This document shows, piece by piece, positions 54,114 through 62,465 of a stretch of DNA of 64,000 bases; the first letter of the stretch is position 1, and every line of letters starts with the position of its first letter. Source of the stretch: Sulfurospirillum diekertiae (lineage in GTDB: Bacteria; Campylobacterota; Campylobacteria; Campylobacterales; Sulfurospirillaceae); NCBI RefSeq assembly GCF_002309535.1, contig NZ_CP023275.1, positions 992,001 to 1,056,000 on the forward strand. Direction: 5' to 3'. The notes under the pieces were generated by a model. That model had not been told where the DNA came from. It made no database searches and was given only the letters and a program-made list of their open reading frames with translations. Position numbers and translations under genes: made by a program.

Positions 54114-55065
54114 AGAGATTGTTTTGTGTGGATTCGACTTTGACGATGCGATACGCAATCGCGTTTTGGAAAATGAGCGAATAGTCGTATTTACAGGAGA
54201 TAATTCCATCGCAGGGTGAGATGATCGTCTGAATCAGCGTGCCATCGAGCGAGTTAAAAATGCGTGCTAAGGGTTGACCATGTACGACTGAGTCACCAAT
54301 GTTAGCAAGCGTGTCAAAGAGTCCTGCAGCGGTACATTTAATTGCTTCAATGTCATTTTGCATGACAACATTGCCGTGTGAACCTTCAAAAGTTGCGAAG
54401 TCAATCAGCTCTTTTTTCACTAAAAAGCGTACAATCGCATCAAATACTTTGTTCGCTTCATGTTTACGCAAGGTTCCTTTTTTACCTGAAACGAGCGAAA
54501 AGGCTTTGGCATTCCAGACTTGCCAGTTGTAAGTTAAAGAGACCGTGTCATTGGGGCTCTCTTCTTTGACATGAATAAAATCAAGCCCAAAAGCTCGTGC
54601 ATCATCTACATAGTTCAAGCTTGACTGTAATATCTTGACATAAGGAATACACTCGGAATGATCCTTCCTCGCTTCCAGTAAAATTGCGTAGTCATAGTTA
54701 TTGGTTTTTTCAAATAATCGTGCAGCAATGCGTTGGGTGGTTTCGCCTTTTTCGTAACCTGGAAACATCACATCAATATCGGTATTATCCAGTGGCCAAA
54801 AATTCTTCCCCATATTAAAGGAGTAGGGATTGACTGTGGGCACAACGAGAATTTCACCTTTGACAAAAGCGGCATTGGCGAGTTCTTGTTGGCGTAAAAA
54901 ACGTACCAACTGTGATGCAACCCAAAGCTGATCGATGGCATTGCCCATCATAGGGCCTACAATAACGCAACTGGGTACTGTACCTTCTCTTCCAAAACGG
55001 AAGCCTTTGACTTTGAGAGGATTGCGACTTAAAGAACTTATCTCAAATAAAACTTCTTCTTTCAT
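54112..55065 (-). CDS. AstE/AspA-like protein lacking zinc ligands (probable pseudoenzyme)
   Basis: 317 residues homologous in layout to the next gene (PTVNPYSFNMG, the FPG motif, and a C-terminal beta region with IISPCDGIISC). Where active family members have HGDE, this protein reads PMMGNAID (residues 38-45), and where they have a DIHA histidine it has LLEARKDH. The zinc-binding residues are therefore absent and catalysis is unlikely. It overlaps the active paralogue by four bases and may be a regulatory or substrate-binding partner. Confidence 0.75.
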   Translation of the reverse strand: MKEEVLFEISSLSRNPLKVKGFRFGREGTVPSCVIVGPMMGNAIDQLWVASQLVRFLRQQELANAAFVKGEILVVPTVNPYSFNMGKNFWPLDNTDIDVMFPGYEKGETTQRIAARLFEKTNNYDYAILLEARKDHSECIPYVKILQSSLNYVDDARAFGLDFIHVKEESPNDTVSLTYNWQVWNAKAFSLVSGKKGTLRKHEANKVFDAIVRFLVKKELIDFATFEGSHGNVVMQNDIEAIKCTAAGLFDTLANIGDSVVHGQPLARIFNSLDGTLIQTIISPCDGIISCKYDYSLIFQNAIAYRIVKVESTQNNL

Positions 55066-56015
55066 AGGGGAGTATCCTCTTTTGGGTCTTCAAGTATACG
55101 TGCAAGAAGCGAGCCTTCATACACAACAGGGTATTCACGAATAGTAAATAATAGCCCATTACACGGGCTAATAATAGTCTCTTCAATCGTTCCAGAGAGT
55201 GGGTCGATGATTTCTCCTAGTTTTTCGCCTTTCAAAACGGTGACATTGTGCTCTAAGATAGGGATGAAAATGCCCGGTTTTGAAGCGTTGACAAAAAAGA
55301 CTTCCGAGTGCAGATTTGAAACCATCGTTTTGGTTGTTGGAAGAACAGGTCTATCGATGATTCCCACATGTGCAAGTAGGTTTAAAATGCCTTTGGTAAG
55401 GCTTTGACCATACTCTTTGGTAATGCGCATTCCCACACCCATCTCTACAACGAGCGTTTTAGTGCCGAGTGAATTCATCGCATGCGCAAAGGTAGACTCC
55501 AAAACAGTCACAGCATCGTATACCCAAATAAACTCAATGTCGAGTTTCTCTGCCAAAGGAATGAGCTCATCGGCGGTTGAGCGGCTAATGCGCACTTGGG
55601 GAAGTTCGCGTAAAAAGATGTTGCTTGCATGAATGTCAATGGCAAAATCACTGCCTCTGACGGTATCGACAATGGCACTAGCGACTTGTGCAGGTAAAAA
55701 ATCAGAGGTATTTCCAGGAAACGTACGGTTAAGATCGACATCGTAAAAAGGAAAACCTCTCGTGATACTGTCGATACCCATAGGGTTCATAGAGGGGTAA
55801 ATGTCCACAATGCCTTTAATGCAATGTTTATTGTTATTAAGCCATTTGGCAAGCAGATAGCAGACGTATTGCCCTTCGATCTCATCGCCATGAATACCCG
55901 TGACAATAGAGATGCGTTTGGTTGACGTACTAATGTCTTCTGGTGCAAAGCGGTTACGCCTGAGTGTTAAGGTTTCATTGACCGGTAAGTTAACATTAAA
56001 GATCTCTTCAATCAT
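55062..56015 (-). CDS. AstE/AspA-family zinc deacylase or carboxypeptidase
   Basis: 317 residues of the succinylglutamate desuccinylase/aspartoacylase group (M14-like). The zinc ligands H42 and E45 (GIHGDEIEG) and H129 (DIHASN) are present, with DLNRTFPG and an acidic active-site strand (VVEMGVGMRI). It would remove an acyl or amino acid group from a small molecule. It forms a chain with the pseudoenzyme and the transglutaminase-like gene through four-base overlaps. Confidence 0.82.
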   Translation of the reverse strand: MIEEIFNVNLPVNETLTLRRNRFAPEDISTSTKRISIVTGIHGDEIEGQYVCYLLAKWLNNNKHCIKGIVDIYPSMNPMGIDSITRGFPFYDVDLNRTFPGNTSDFLPAQVASAIVDTVRGSDFAIDIHASNIFLRELPQVRISRSTADELIPLAEKLDIEFIWVYDAVTVLESTFAHAMNSLGTKTLVVEMGVGMRITKEYGQSLTKGILNLLAHVGIIDRPVLPTTKTMVSNLHSEVFFVNASKPGIFIPILEHNVTVLKGEKLGEIIDPLSGTIEETIISPCNGLLFTIREYPVVYEGSLLARILEDPKEDTPL

Positions 56016-56782
56016 TGCTCATCCTTACCAATTCTGCCTGTAATTTCTAAGATATGCTGACGTTTACCAATGTAACTGCCTCGATGGGTTTGGCACTCAG
56101 AAAAATCACGTCCATGGGCGATCTTAATATAAGGTTCATCATTAATCAGTGTGCCATTGAGTGGGTCAAACCCTCTCCAGTCCCCATCAACAAACGCTTC
56201 AACCCACGTATGGGTTTTGTTAATACCATCGATAAAGCCGTTGACAAAGCGTGCAGGTATATGACTTTGTCGTAAGAGCGCAATTAAAAGATGACTAAAA
56301 TCTTGACTCAATCCCTCTTTGTAGAGTAAAAAAGTTTCCAGTCCTTTGGCTTTGCTGATCTCAATGGGTTTAAACTGCTCAAAAAGTGTTTGAGTTAAGA
56401 AATACGCTTTTCGAAAATCCGTTACAGGGAGTTTGAGTGAACGGGAAAAATCGTGCAAAACCATGCTAAATGGAGCAAGTGTAGAGTACGGAAGATAAAG
56501 CTCTACTGGTTCATTGTCGTGATAAACATAGGGTAAAAGCTCAATCTCACCTTCCATACTCGCTTTAAGCGCACGATGAGGTTTCCCGATGAACCCATAG
56601 ACCAACTGGTTACCAAAACCATCTCGTGTCTTTTGATAGGGAATCGTATCATTTAAAGTGAGCTTCCAATCAATAAGCTGTTGTATCACATTGGTGTGAG
56701 GCACTATGCGTAGACAAAAATGATGGTTGCGTACTGGCTCATCAAAGGTGAGCGTAAAATCATAAGAAAAATTAACTTTCAT
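56012..56782 (-). CDS. Transglutaminase-like protein with Ser in place of catalytic Cys
   Basis: 256 residues with the transglutaminase N-terminal and core folds. The core reads EGLSQDFSHLLIALLR, so position 159 is serine where the two plus-strand paralogues have cysteine. H191 (THTWVEAF) and D206 (GFDPLNG) are kept. It may be a serine-type hydrolase or a non-catalytic binding protein. It overlaps the alpha-E gene upstream and the AstE-like gene downstream. Confidence 0.8.
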   Translation of the reverse strand: MKVNFSYDFTLTFDEPVRNHHFCLRIVPHTNVIQQLIDWKLTLNDTIPYQKTRDGFGNQLVYGFIGKPHRALKASMEGEIELLPYVYHDNEPVELYLPYSTLAPFSMVLHDFSRSLKLPVTDFRKAYFLTQTLFEQFKPIEISKAKGLETFLLYKEGLSQDFSHLLIALLRQSHIPARFVNGFIDGINKTHTWVEAFVDGDWRGFDPLNGTLINDEPYIKIAHGRDFSECQTHRGSYIGKRQHILEITGRIGKDEQ

Positions 56783-57434
56783 GCGTTGTTGTCAATGCCC
56801 CAAATACTGAATTTATCGTTTGTAATGTTTTATATCGATTGCTTGAAGAGAGCGCCACACGTTTATGGTTTGGACGCACTTTCTCGGCAATGCTGTTGAG
56901 CTTTTCAACATCCATTAATGCCGCTTCAATGCTATCGTAAAGGCGAATATTTAAATCCATACGTTCCACTACTTTCCCCAGTTGAATCAATGGTGCTTCT
57001 TTGGCTTCCACCAGTGAAAGCTCAAAATTACCCCAAATAGAATCAAGCTCTTTTAAAGTTCCCTCTAGCCAATACAGTGAAACGGTACGCTCTTCTTTGG
57101 CTTTTTTATACGCCAAATAAAGAGCATTAATACGGCTAAACATACGGTTAGAGAGGTGAGATCGTGTCAAAATCGCATTTTCACGTGCACTATTGACCGT
57201 ATCGCACAGGCTTGCATACTCCAAATCAAAAACAGTTTTGCGCAAAAACATTTGAGCTGAATCATAGCTCAATTCAATGCCAAGTTTCTCATAAAATGTT
57301 TTTGCTTCAGCAAAATTTTCATCTAAAATTTTATCAAATAACTCAATGATTAAGCGAGTCATACTCTCAGCTCTTTGGATATAACGGCCCATCCAATAAA
57401 GATGTTCAGCGCTTTGTGGTGCAATAAGAATCAT
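56772..57434 (-). CDS. Stand-alone alpha-E (DUF403) protein
   Basis: 220 residues, all helical, opening SAEHLYWMGRYIQRAESMTRLI, the alpha-E signature, which matches the C-terminal domain of the 826-residue fusion on the plus strand. It overlaps the ATP-grasp gene by four bases and the serine-transglutaminase gene by eleven. It is thought to act with the ATP-grasp ligase. Confidence 0.85.
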   Translation of the reverse strand: MILIAPQSAEHLYWMGRYIQRAESMTRLIIELFDKILDENFAEAKTFYEKLGIELSYDSAQMFLRKTVFDLEYASLCDTVNSARENAILTRSHLSNRMFSRINALYLAYKKAKEERTVSLYWLEGTLKELDSIWGNFELSLVEAKEAPLIQLGKVVERMDLNIRLYDSIEAALMDVEKLNSIAEKVRPNHKRVALSSSNRYKTLQTINSVFGALTTTHES

Positions 57435-58867
57435 CGGTTATCCTTTAAAATCCACGTATCTTTAAAACCGCCACCTTGGGAAGAGTTGACAATGTAACTG
57501 GTTGGATCCATCGCAAAACGCGTGAGCCCTCCTGGCCAGACAAAAATATCTTCGCCATAAATTGAAAACATACGAAGATCGGCTTTTCGCGGTGAAAAAG
57601 ATCCATTGTCATCTAAGCATTCGATGTCATAAAACTCAATGACCTCTTGTGCAATGAAACGTCTTGGTTCTGCAATAATAGCATCTTTTAATTTTTGACG
57701 CTCATTTTTAGAAAGGTTGCATCCAAAAACAACGCCATACCCACCCGCTTCTGCAACATCTTTGATGACTAACGTGCGCATATTTTGCAAGATATGGTTA
57801 CGATCTTTCTCAAAAAATGCCAAATAGGTAGGGGCATTTTGCAAGATTGGCTCTTCATTCATATAGTATTTAATCATCGCGGGCACAAAGTAGTAGATAC
57901 CTTTATCATCTGCGATGCCATTTCCGATGCTGTTCATAAGGGCAACATTGCCTGCACGATACGCTTGGGTGATGTTTGGCACACCAATCAAAGAGTCTGG
58001 ATGAAACTCAACAGGATCCAGTGCTTCATCATCAAGCCGTCGGTAAATAGCACCTACACGCGCTTTTTTGCCATTATAAGTTTTAAGATACACTTTGTCT
58101 TTTTCCACCACCAAATCTTCACCATTGGCAAGAATTGCACCACTGGCTTTGGCAAGGTACGAGTGCTCATAAAACGCAGAATTATAACGTCCCGGTGTTA
58201 AAATGACATTAATACCACCCGTGTTAACATAGTCCATCGCTTTTTCAAGCTTTTTAGGATAATCCTGTACCCCTTGAATCGGCAGTTTTTCAAAAAACTC
58301 TGGAAAGACTTTACGTGTCAGCATACGAAGTGAAAGTGGGTAACTTACACCACTGGGAACTCTGAGGTTATCTTCAAGCACAACCCAGCCATCGCCAACG
58401 CTGTTTTTCACAAGGTCAATGCCGCTGATGTGTACACGTATGTTTTTTGCCACAGGCGTGTTGGCAAAAGCGGGTAGATAAGCCTTGGAAGAGAAGACAA
58501 ATTCACTAGGAATAATGCCATCTTTGAGAATTTTTTGCGCTCCATAAATATCTTCTAAGAAGAGATTGAGTGCATGAATACGTTGCTGTATGCCTTTTTC
58601 AAGGTACGTAAACTCTTCATGTGAGACAATTCGTGGAATAATGTCAAAGGGAAACTTGCGCTCTATAAAAGCGTTGTTCTTGAAAAGGTTGAAGTTGATT
58701 GCTTCGGTATTCATGTACGTGAGCAACTCTTGGACGCGGTTCTTATCGATTGTATTTAGGATGCTTTTAAAGGCATCATAAAGGGGACTTTCTGATTCAA
58801 TCATAACGATGGCCCTTACCCTTTCACTTAAATTGTGATAGACACAGTTTAGCACAAAATTAAGCAC
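57431..58867 (-). CDS. Stand-alone circularly permuted ATP-grasp ligase
   Basis: 478 residues of the CP_ATPgrasp (DUF404/DUF407) type: FPFDIIPRIVSHEEF, LNLFLEDIYGAQKILKDGIIP, VVLEDNLRVPSGVSYPLS and VVFGCNLSKNERQ. First gene of the minus-strand operon. The annotated start (MLNFVLNC) may be too early; MIESESPLYDAF at residue 22 is a good alternative. Expected role: ATP-dependent amide bond formation. Confidence 0.83.
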   Translation of the reverse strand: MLNFVLNCVYHNLSERVRAIVMIESESPLYDAFKSILNTIDKNRVQELLTYMNTEAINFNLFKNNAFIERKFPFDIIPRIVSHEEFTYLEKGIQQRIHALNLFLEDIYGAQKILKDGIIPSEFVFSSKAYLPAFANTPVAKNIRVHISGIDLVKNSVGDGWVVLEDNLRVPSGVSYPLSLRMLTRKVFPEFFEKLPIQGVQDYPKKLEKAMDYVNTGGINVILTPGRYNSAFYEHSYLAKASGAILANGEDLVVEKDKVYLKTYNGKKARVGAIYRRLDDEALDPVEFHPDSLIGVPNITQAYRAGNVALMNSIGNGIADDKGIYYFVPAMIKYYMNEEPILQNAPTYLAFFEKDRNHILQNMRTLVIKDVAEAGGYGVVFGCNLSKNERQKLKDAIIAEPRRFIAQEVIEFYDIECLDDNGSFSPRKADLRMFSIYGEDIFVWPGGLTRFAMDPTSYIVNSSQGGGFKDTWILKDNR

Positions 58868-58938
58868 AGAAAGAGGAAAAGGGAGGACTTTTTTGATTAT
58901 TTTTTAAACAATAACAAAAGTGTGACAAAAGCACTATT

Positions 58939-60294
58939 CTATCCATGCCAAACATAGGCAAAAATAAGTCCTTCGATTAAAAAGATCGTGCAAAAAAGGA
59001 GATTCCATTTCAAAGAAACTTCCATTGGCGTGACGTTTAAAAATTTAGCGGTCATGAGTGACATTCCTGCAAACGGTGAAATGATAAACGAGATAGATGC
59101 CGACAACGTCAAAATGAGCGCAATGGAAACAGGTGAGAGTGGAAGCGAAACGGCGAGTAAGATTTTACCAAACATCACCGCAAGCACCAAAGGATGGATG
59201 CCGCACACGGCGATGAGTATAAATACAAGCGGAATAATAAGGATGGAAAAGATGCCAAGATGGTTGACGCTTCCTTGCAAGAGGGGTTGAATGTGACTCA
59301 AAATACCGCTATGATCCACCGCACCTGCAAACAGTCCCACCGCAATAAAAAAGACTGAAAAATCGGTTGCCTGTGTGATGCCACCTTTCCAATAGAGACT
59401 CAAAACGCTCTTGAGTTCTGCATTTTTGAAAAAAGAGACGATCCAAATTGTTGAGACCAGAAGTCCAGAAAGTAAAATTCTCCCTGTTGCTGAACCGATA
59501 GAAAAGGCTTCAAAAAAAGAGATAAGCAGCAAAAGAAAGATAACGACAAGAAGGATATGCGCTGTTTGTTTTGGGGCATTTTTTGCAATGCATGAGCTTG
59601 TAGGCAGAGGTTCCGTGAGTATGGGTTTATTTAACCCTGAAAAATGCTCAAGCAGATACGATGTGAGTAAGCCAATGATACTCAAAAGAAGTCCCGGTAA
59701 AAAAAGTTCCGACCACGAAACATGGGTCACTTGCATCACCAAAAGCATGATCACCGCCCCAGGAGCCCAAAAAAGCACAAGCGCATACCCTCGCATAATG
59801 GCGGTTGCAAAAAAGCGTTGGTGGTCACGTACATTGTTTTTAAGTGCTTTATTAAATAATGAAACCATCACTGGCACGGTTCCAAAGAGTAGAAAACTGG
59901 AAAAAAGGTTGGTGACAAGCATGGCAAAAAGGTAGAGTGAACTCTCTTTCTTGAAAAGCTTTTTGAGCCAATACTCAATCGTGTCGCTGTAATGCCCGAC
60001 TTCAATGGGAATGGCAAAAAGTTGCATCACTACGATGATGGCGATAATGTTGGTCATCGAAGTAAATGAGCTCATCCAAAGAGAAAAAGGCAGTTTATAA
60101 TAAACAAGTATGCCAATGCCTAAGGCAAAAAAGATGAGGGTAATGGTACGAAACCCTTTGCGTTGCATGAAAAGCCCCAGCACAAACAGAAGCGCTGTAA
60201 AAGATGTTAAAAGCTCTAAATTAACCGGCATAAAAAGTTTGATGACATGTAAAAGCGTAATGACTAAAAGAGCCATTTTACAGATGGTTTTCAT
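58939..60294 (-). CDS. Polytopic permease, ion-transporter (IT) superfamily-like
   Basis: 451 residues with 11-12 hydrophobic helices. Two halves show related hairpin regions (TVPVMVSLFNKALK and ICGIHPLVLAVMFGK-type), as in ArsB/NhaD/DUF401-like transporters. I cannot name the substrate. It stands alone, downstream of nothing on the same strand, and begins next to the hemerythrin gene on the other strand. Its location beside the ATP-grasp cluster could hint at export of its product, but no overlap supports it. Confidence 0.6.
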   Translation of the reverse strand: MKTICKMALLVITLLHVIKLFMPVNLELLTSFTALLFVLGLFMQRKGFRTITLIFFALGIGILVYYKLPFSLWMSSFTSMTNIIAIIVVMQLFAIPIEVGHYSDTIEYWLKKLFKKESSLYLFAMLVTNLFSSFLLFGTVPVMVSLFNKALKNNVRDHQRFFATAIMRGYALVLFWAPGAVIMLLVMQVTHVSWSELFLPGLLLSIIGLLTSYLLEHFSGLNKPILTEPLPTSSCIAKNAPKQTAHILLVVIFLLLLISFFEAFSIGSATGRILLSGLLVSTIWIVSFFKNAELKSVLSLYWKGGITQATDFSVFFIAVGLFAGAVDHSGILSHIQPLLQGSVNHLGIFSILIIPLVFILIAVCGIHPLVLAVMFGKILLAVSLPLSPVSIALILTLSASISFIISPFAGMSLMTAKFLNVTPMEVSLKWNLLFCTIFLIEGLIFAYVWHG

Positions 60295-60494
60295 CTACAT
60301 TCCAAAATTAAAATGCGTTATTGTAGCGAAAGGAAGGTTAGAAATGTGAAAAGCGTTGGAAGAGAAACTCTTTACATGTAAAGTTAAAAAACAAAATAAA
60401 AACAGTTCCTTCTTTCATAATAAATCTCCCTTTTTCCCCTCTAAGTTTATGTTATAATCTCCCATCATTAGAATTCAATTTCAAAGGAATAGCA
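60295..60494. promoter_or_regulatory. Divergent promoter region, permease and hemerythrin
   Basis: Two hundred bases without a gene. A TTTACATGTAAA palindrome lies at 60371-60382, and a TTATAATC-type -10 candidate near 60452. AAAGGA precedes the hemerythrin start. Confidence 0.45.
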
Positions 60495-60968
60495 ATGGGA
60501 TATTGGAGATGGGACGCATCTTTTTCGGTTGGTATTGCAGTTATTGATAATCAGCACAAACAAATGATTGAGTATATTAATGAACTGGGTACGATTTCGA
60601 TTTATCACGACAAAGCAAAAATTCGTGCAGTGCTTGCGGCGTTGAAGGATTATACTGTTTCTCATCTTGCATTTGAAGAGAGTTTGATGGAAGAGGCGGG
60701 GTATCGCAAACTAGAAGCGCATAAGCAGATTCATCTTTCGTTTATTGAGCGCATTCATTTCTTTAAAGAACGCTATGAAAACGGTGAAGATATTGCACAA
60801 CAGCTGATGATGGATCTTCAAATGTGGCTTGTCAATCATATTCAACACGAAGATACAGACTATAAAGAGGCTGTTCAAGCGATGCTGCACAAAAGAGAAA
60901 TTTCGCCTATGGAAGAGCATATTAAAGACGGATGGCTCGCAACACTTCGAGATAAATTTTTTAAATAG
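60495..60968 (+). CDS. Bacteriohemerythrin
   Basis: 157 residues of a single-domain oxygen-binding hemerythrin. The diiron ligands are visible: H in NQHKQ, H and E in HLAFEESLM, HKQIH for the H-x3-H pair, and H and D in HIQHEDTDY. Found widely in microaerophilic Campylobacterota, where it may carry or sense oxygen. It is monocistronic. A C-terminal extension (EEHIKDGWLATLRDKFFK) may be a membrane or partner contact. Confidence 0.9.
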   Translation: MGYWRWDASFSVGIAVIDNQHKQMIEYINELGTISIYHDKAKIRAVLAALKDYTVSHLAFEESLMEEAGYRKLEAHKQIHLSFIERIHFFKERYENGEDIAQQLMMDLQMWLVNHIQHEDTDYKEAVQAMLHKREISPMEEHIKDGWLATLRDKFFK

Positions 60969-61007
60969 CGTTTGCGTTCACGGTTAAATTTTTAACACTC
61001 AAAACGT

Positions 61008-61019
61008 TTTACATGTAAA
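61008..61019. repeat. TTTACATGTAAA palindrome after hemerythrin gene
   Basis: An exact copy 40 bases after the hemerythrin stop, before the exporter gene; it could serve as part of a boundary element. Confidence 0.8.
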
Positions 61020-61079
61020 GCTAAAAAAATCCATTCTCTTAAGTTTTAACCTAATTTTAACTATGATGCTTTCCAGAGA

Positions 61080-61865
61080 ATGTTAAAAGGATTTCCTACG
61101 ATTTCAAAGGAAGAACAAACCAGGATTACTACGGTTGTTGTCAGAGTTGCTGCAATGCTTCTTGAATACGGAGCAGAAAGCCGTTTGATAGAGCAACTTT
61201 CCTCTCGTTTGGGCGTAGCACTTGGGTGTACGTCTATTGAGATTTCGCTGATTCCCTCTGCTATTGTCCTCACAACACTCATTGGTGACTCTTCAGTTAC
61301 GACCACAAGACGTGCGCATGAGCAACCGATTAATATGTCCATTGTGCATCAAATCGTCACGATCTGCATTGCAGCGGAGCAAAACCCTCGTGATATTATG
61401 ATGGTGGAGACAAAGCTTGCCAACATTCATTCCAATCCGTATCCTGCATGGGTGATTATTCCGATGATTGGGCTTTCGTGTGCGGCATTTAGCCATTTAC
61501 AAGGTGCGGATTGGGCGGGAGTTTGCATCACTTTTTTAGCCGCTTCGGTGGGAATGATCGTACGCAGAGAACTCTCCTCTCGCAACTACTCTTTGCTGAT
61601 TGTTTTCGCGTTTACCGCTTTTGTCTGTACCATGGTCGCCAGTCTCTCTTTTTACCATGGTTTCAGTAGCACAGGCAGTATCGTTCTCTCTTCCAGTGTA
61701 CTATTGCTCGTTCCAGGGTTTCCTTATATCAACTCGATGCTGGATGCGTTTAAAGGCTATATTAGCATGGGCTGGGGGCGTTGGACGCAAGCGACGCTTT
61801 TGACCCTGATGTCTTCCCTTGGTATTATGCTTGCCATGGGACTTTTGGATATTAAAGGATGGTAA
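61080..61865 (+). CDS. ThrE/YjjP-family exporter, N-terminal-type subunit
   Basis: 261 residues of the DUF1212/ThrE type: a soluble N-terminal domain (LLEYGAESRLIEQLSSRLGVALG, typical of YjjP) and five helices, ending in GFPYINSMLDAFKGYISMGWGR, the conserved YINSxxD region. It works with the following gene as a two-component exporter of amino acids or dicarboxylates (threonine/serine in ThrE, succinate in YjjPB). The substrate is not fixed by sequence. Confidence 0.82.
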   Translation: MLKGFPTISKEEQTRITTVVVRVAAMLLEYGAESRLIEQLSSRLGVALGCTSIEISLIPSAIVLTTLIGDSSVTTTRRAHEQPINMSIVHQIVTICIAAEQNPRDIMMVETKLANIHSNPYPAWVIIPMIGLSCAAFSHLQGADWAGVCITFLAASVGMIVRRELSSRNYSLLIVFAFTAFVCTMVASLSFYHGFSSTGSIVLSSSVLLLVPGFPYINSMLDAFKGYISMGWGRWTQATLLTLMSSLGIMLAMGLLDIKGW

Positions 61866-62332
61866 TGATGCTTTGGGTGACGCTTTTACTCAATTCTTTG
61901 TGGGCGGCGATTCCTGCTGTGGGCTTTGGAATGATTTTTAATGTTCCGCGCTCTGCATTGCCATTGTGTGCCGTGGGTGGCGCATTTACGTATGGCTTCA
62001 GAGAAGTATTGATGTACAACCATCTCTCCATCGAACTTTCAACGTTTATTGCCGCGACGGCTATCGGGATTATCGGTGTCTTTTGGTCACGCCGATATGC
62101 CATGCCTCGCCCCGTTTACACCGTGCCTTCCATTATTCCTATTATCCCAGGTACGTATGCGTATGAGATGATGATAAGCCTTGTTTCGATGAATTCCGAT
62201 GGCGTGACCGATGCTTTGCTCTCTAGTTTTATCCAAAATGGCTTGCATGCCGTGAGCATTTTATTTGCGATTGCGTTTGGCTTGGTACTTCCTTCGATGT
62301 ATTACACGAAACGTCAAAAGCCGATTATTTAG
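61859..62332 (+). CDS. ThrE/YjjB-family exporter, C-terminal-type subunit
   Basis: 157 residues with five hydrophobic helices of the DUF3815/YjjB type (AIPAVGFGMIFNVP, VPSIIPIIPGTYAYE). It overlaps the upstream gene by 7 bases. Corynebacterial ThrE contains both parts in one chain. Confidence 0.82.
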   Translation: MVMMLWVTLLLNSLWAAIPAVGFGMIFNVPRSALPLCAVGGAFTYGFREVLMYNHLSIELSTFIAATAIGIIGVFWSRRYAMPRPVYTVPSIIPIIPGTYAYEMMISLVSMNSDGVTDALLSSFIQNGLHAVSILFAIAFGLVLPSMYYTKRQKPII

Positions 62333-62343
62333 TGGTTTTGATG

Positions 62344-62386
62344 TTTACATGTAAAGATTTTAGATGCCAATTTCTTTACATGTAAA
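62344..62386. repeat. Inverted pair of TTTACATGTAAA repeats between convergent genes
   Basis: TTTACATGTAAAG (62344-62356) and CTTTACATGTAAA (62374-62386) face each other between the exporter and chemoreceptor genes. They can form a stem like the pair at 54073-54113. Confidence 0.7.
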
Positions 62387-62437
62387 TATTTTCAAAGTTC
62401 AACTGCTTTTGATCTTTGAAAATATTGGAAGAAGAGC

Positions 62438-62460
62438 GTAGCGGCATTAAGAGCCGCTAC
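62438..62460 (-). terminator. Hairpin terminator of the chemoreceptor gene
   Basis: GTAGCGGC - ATTAAGA - GCCGCTAC, a perfect 8-bp GC-rich inverted repeat just after the minus-strand stop. Confidence 0.7.
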
Positions 62461-62465
62461 AGTGT

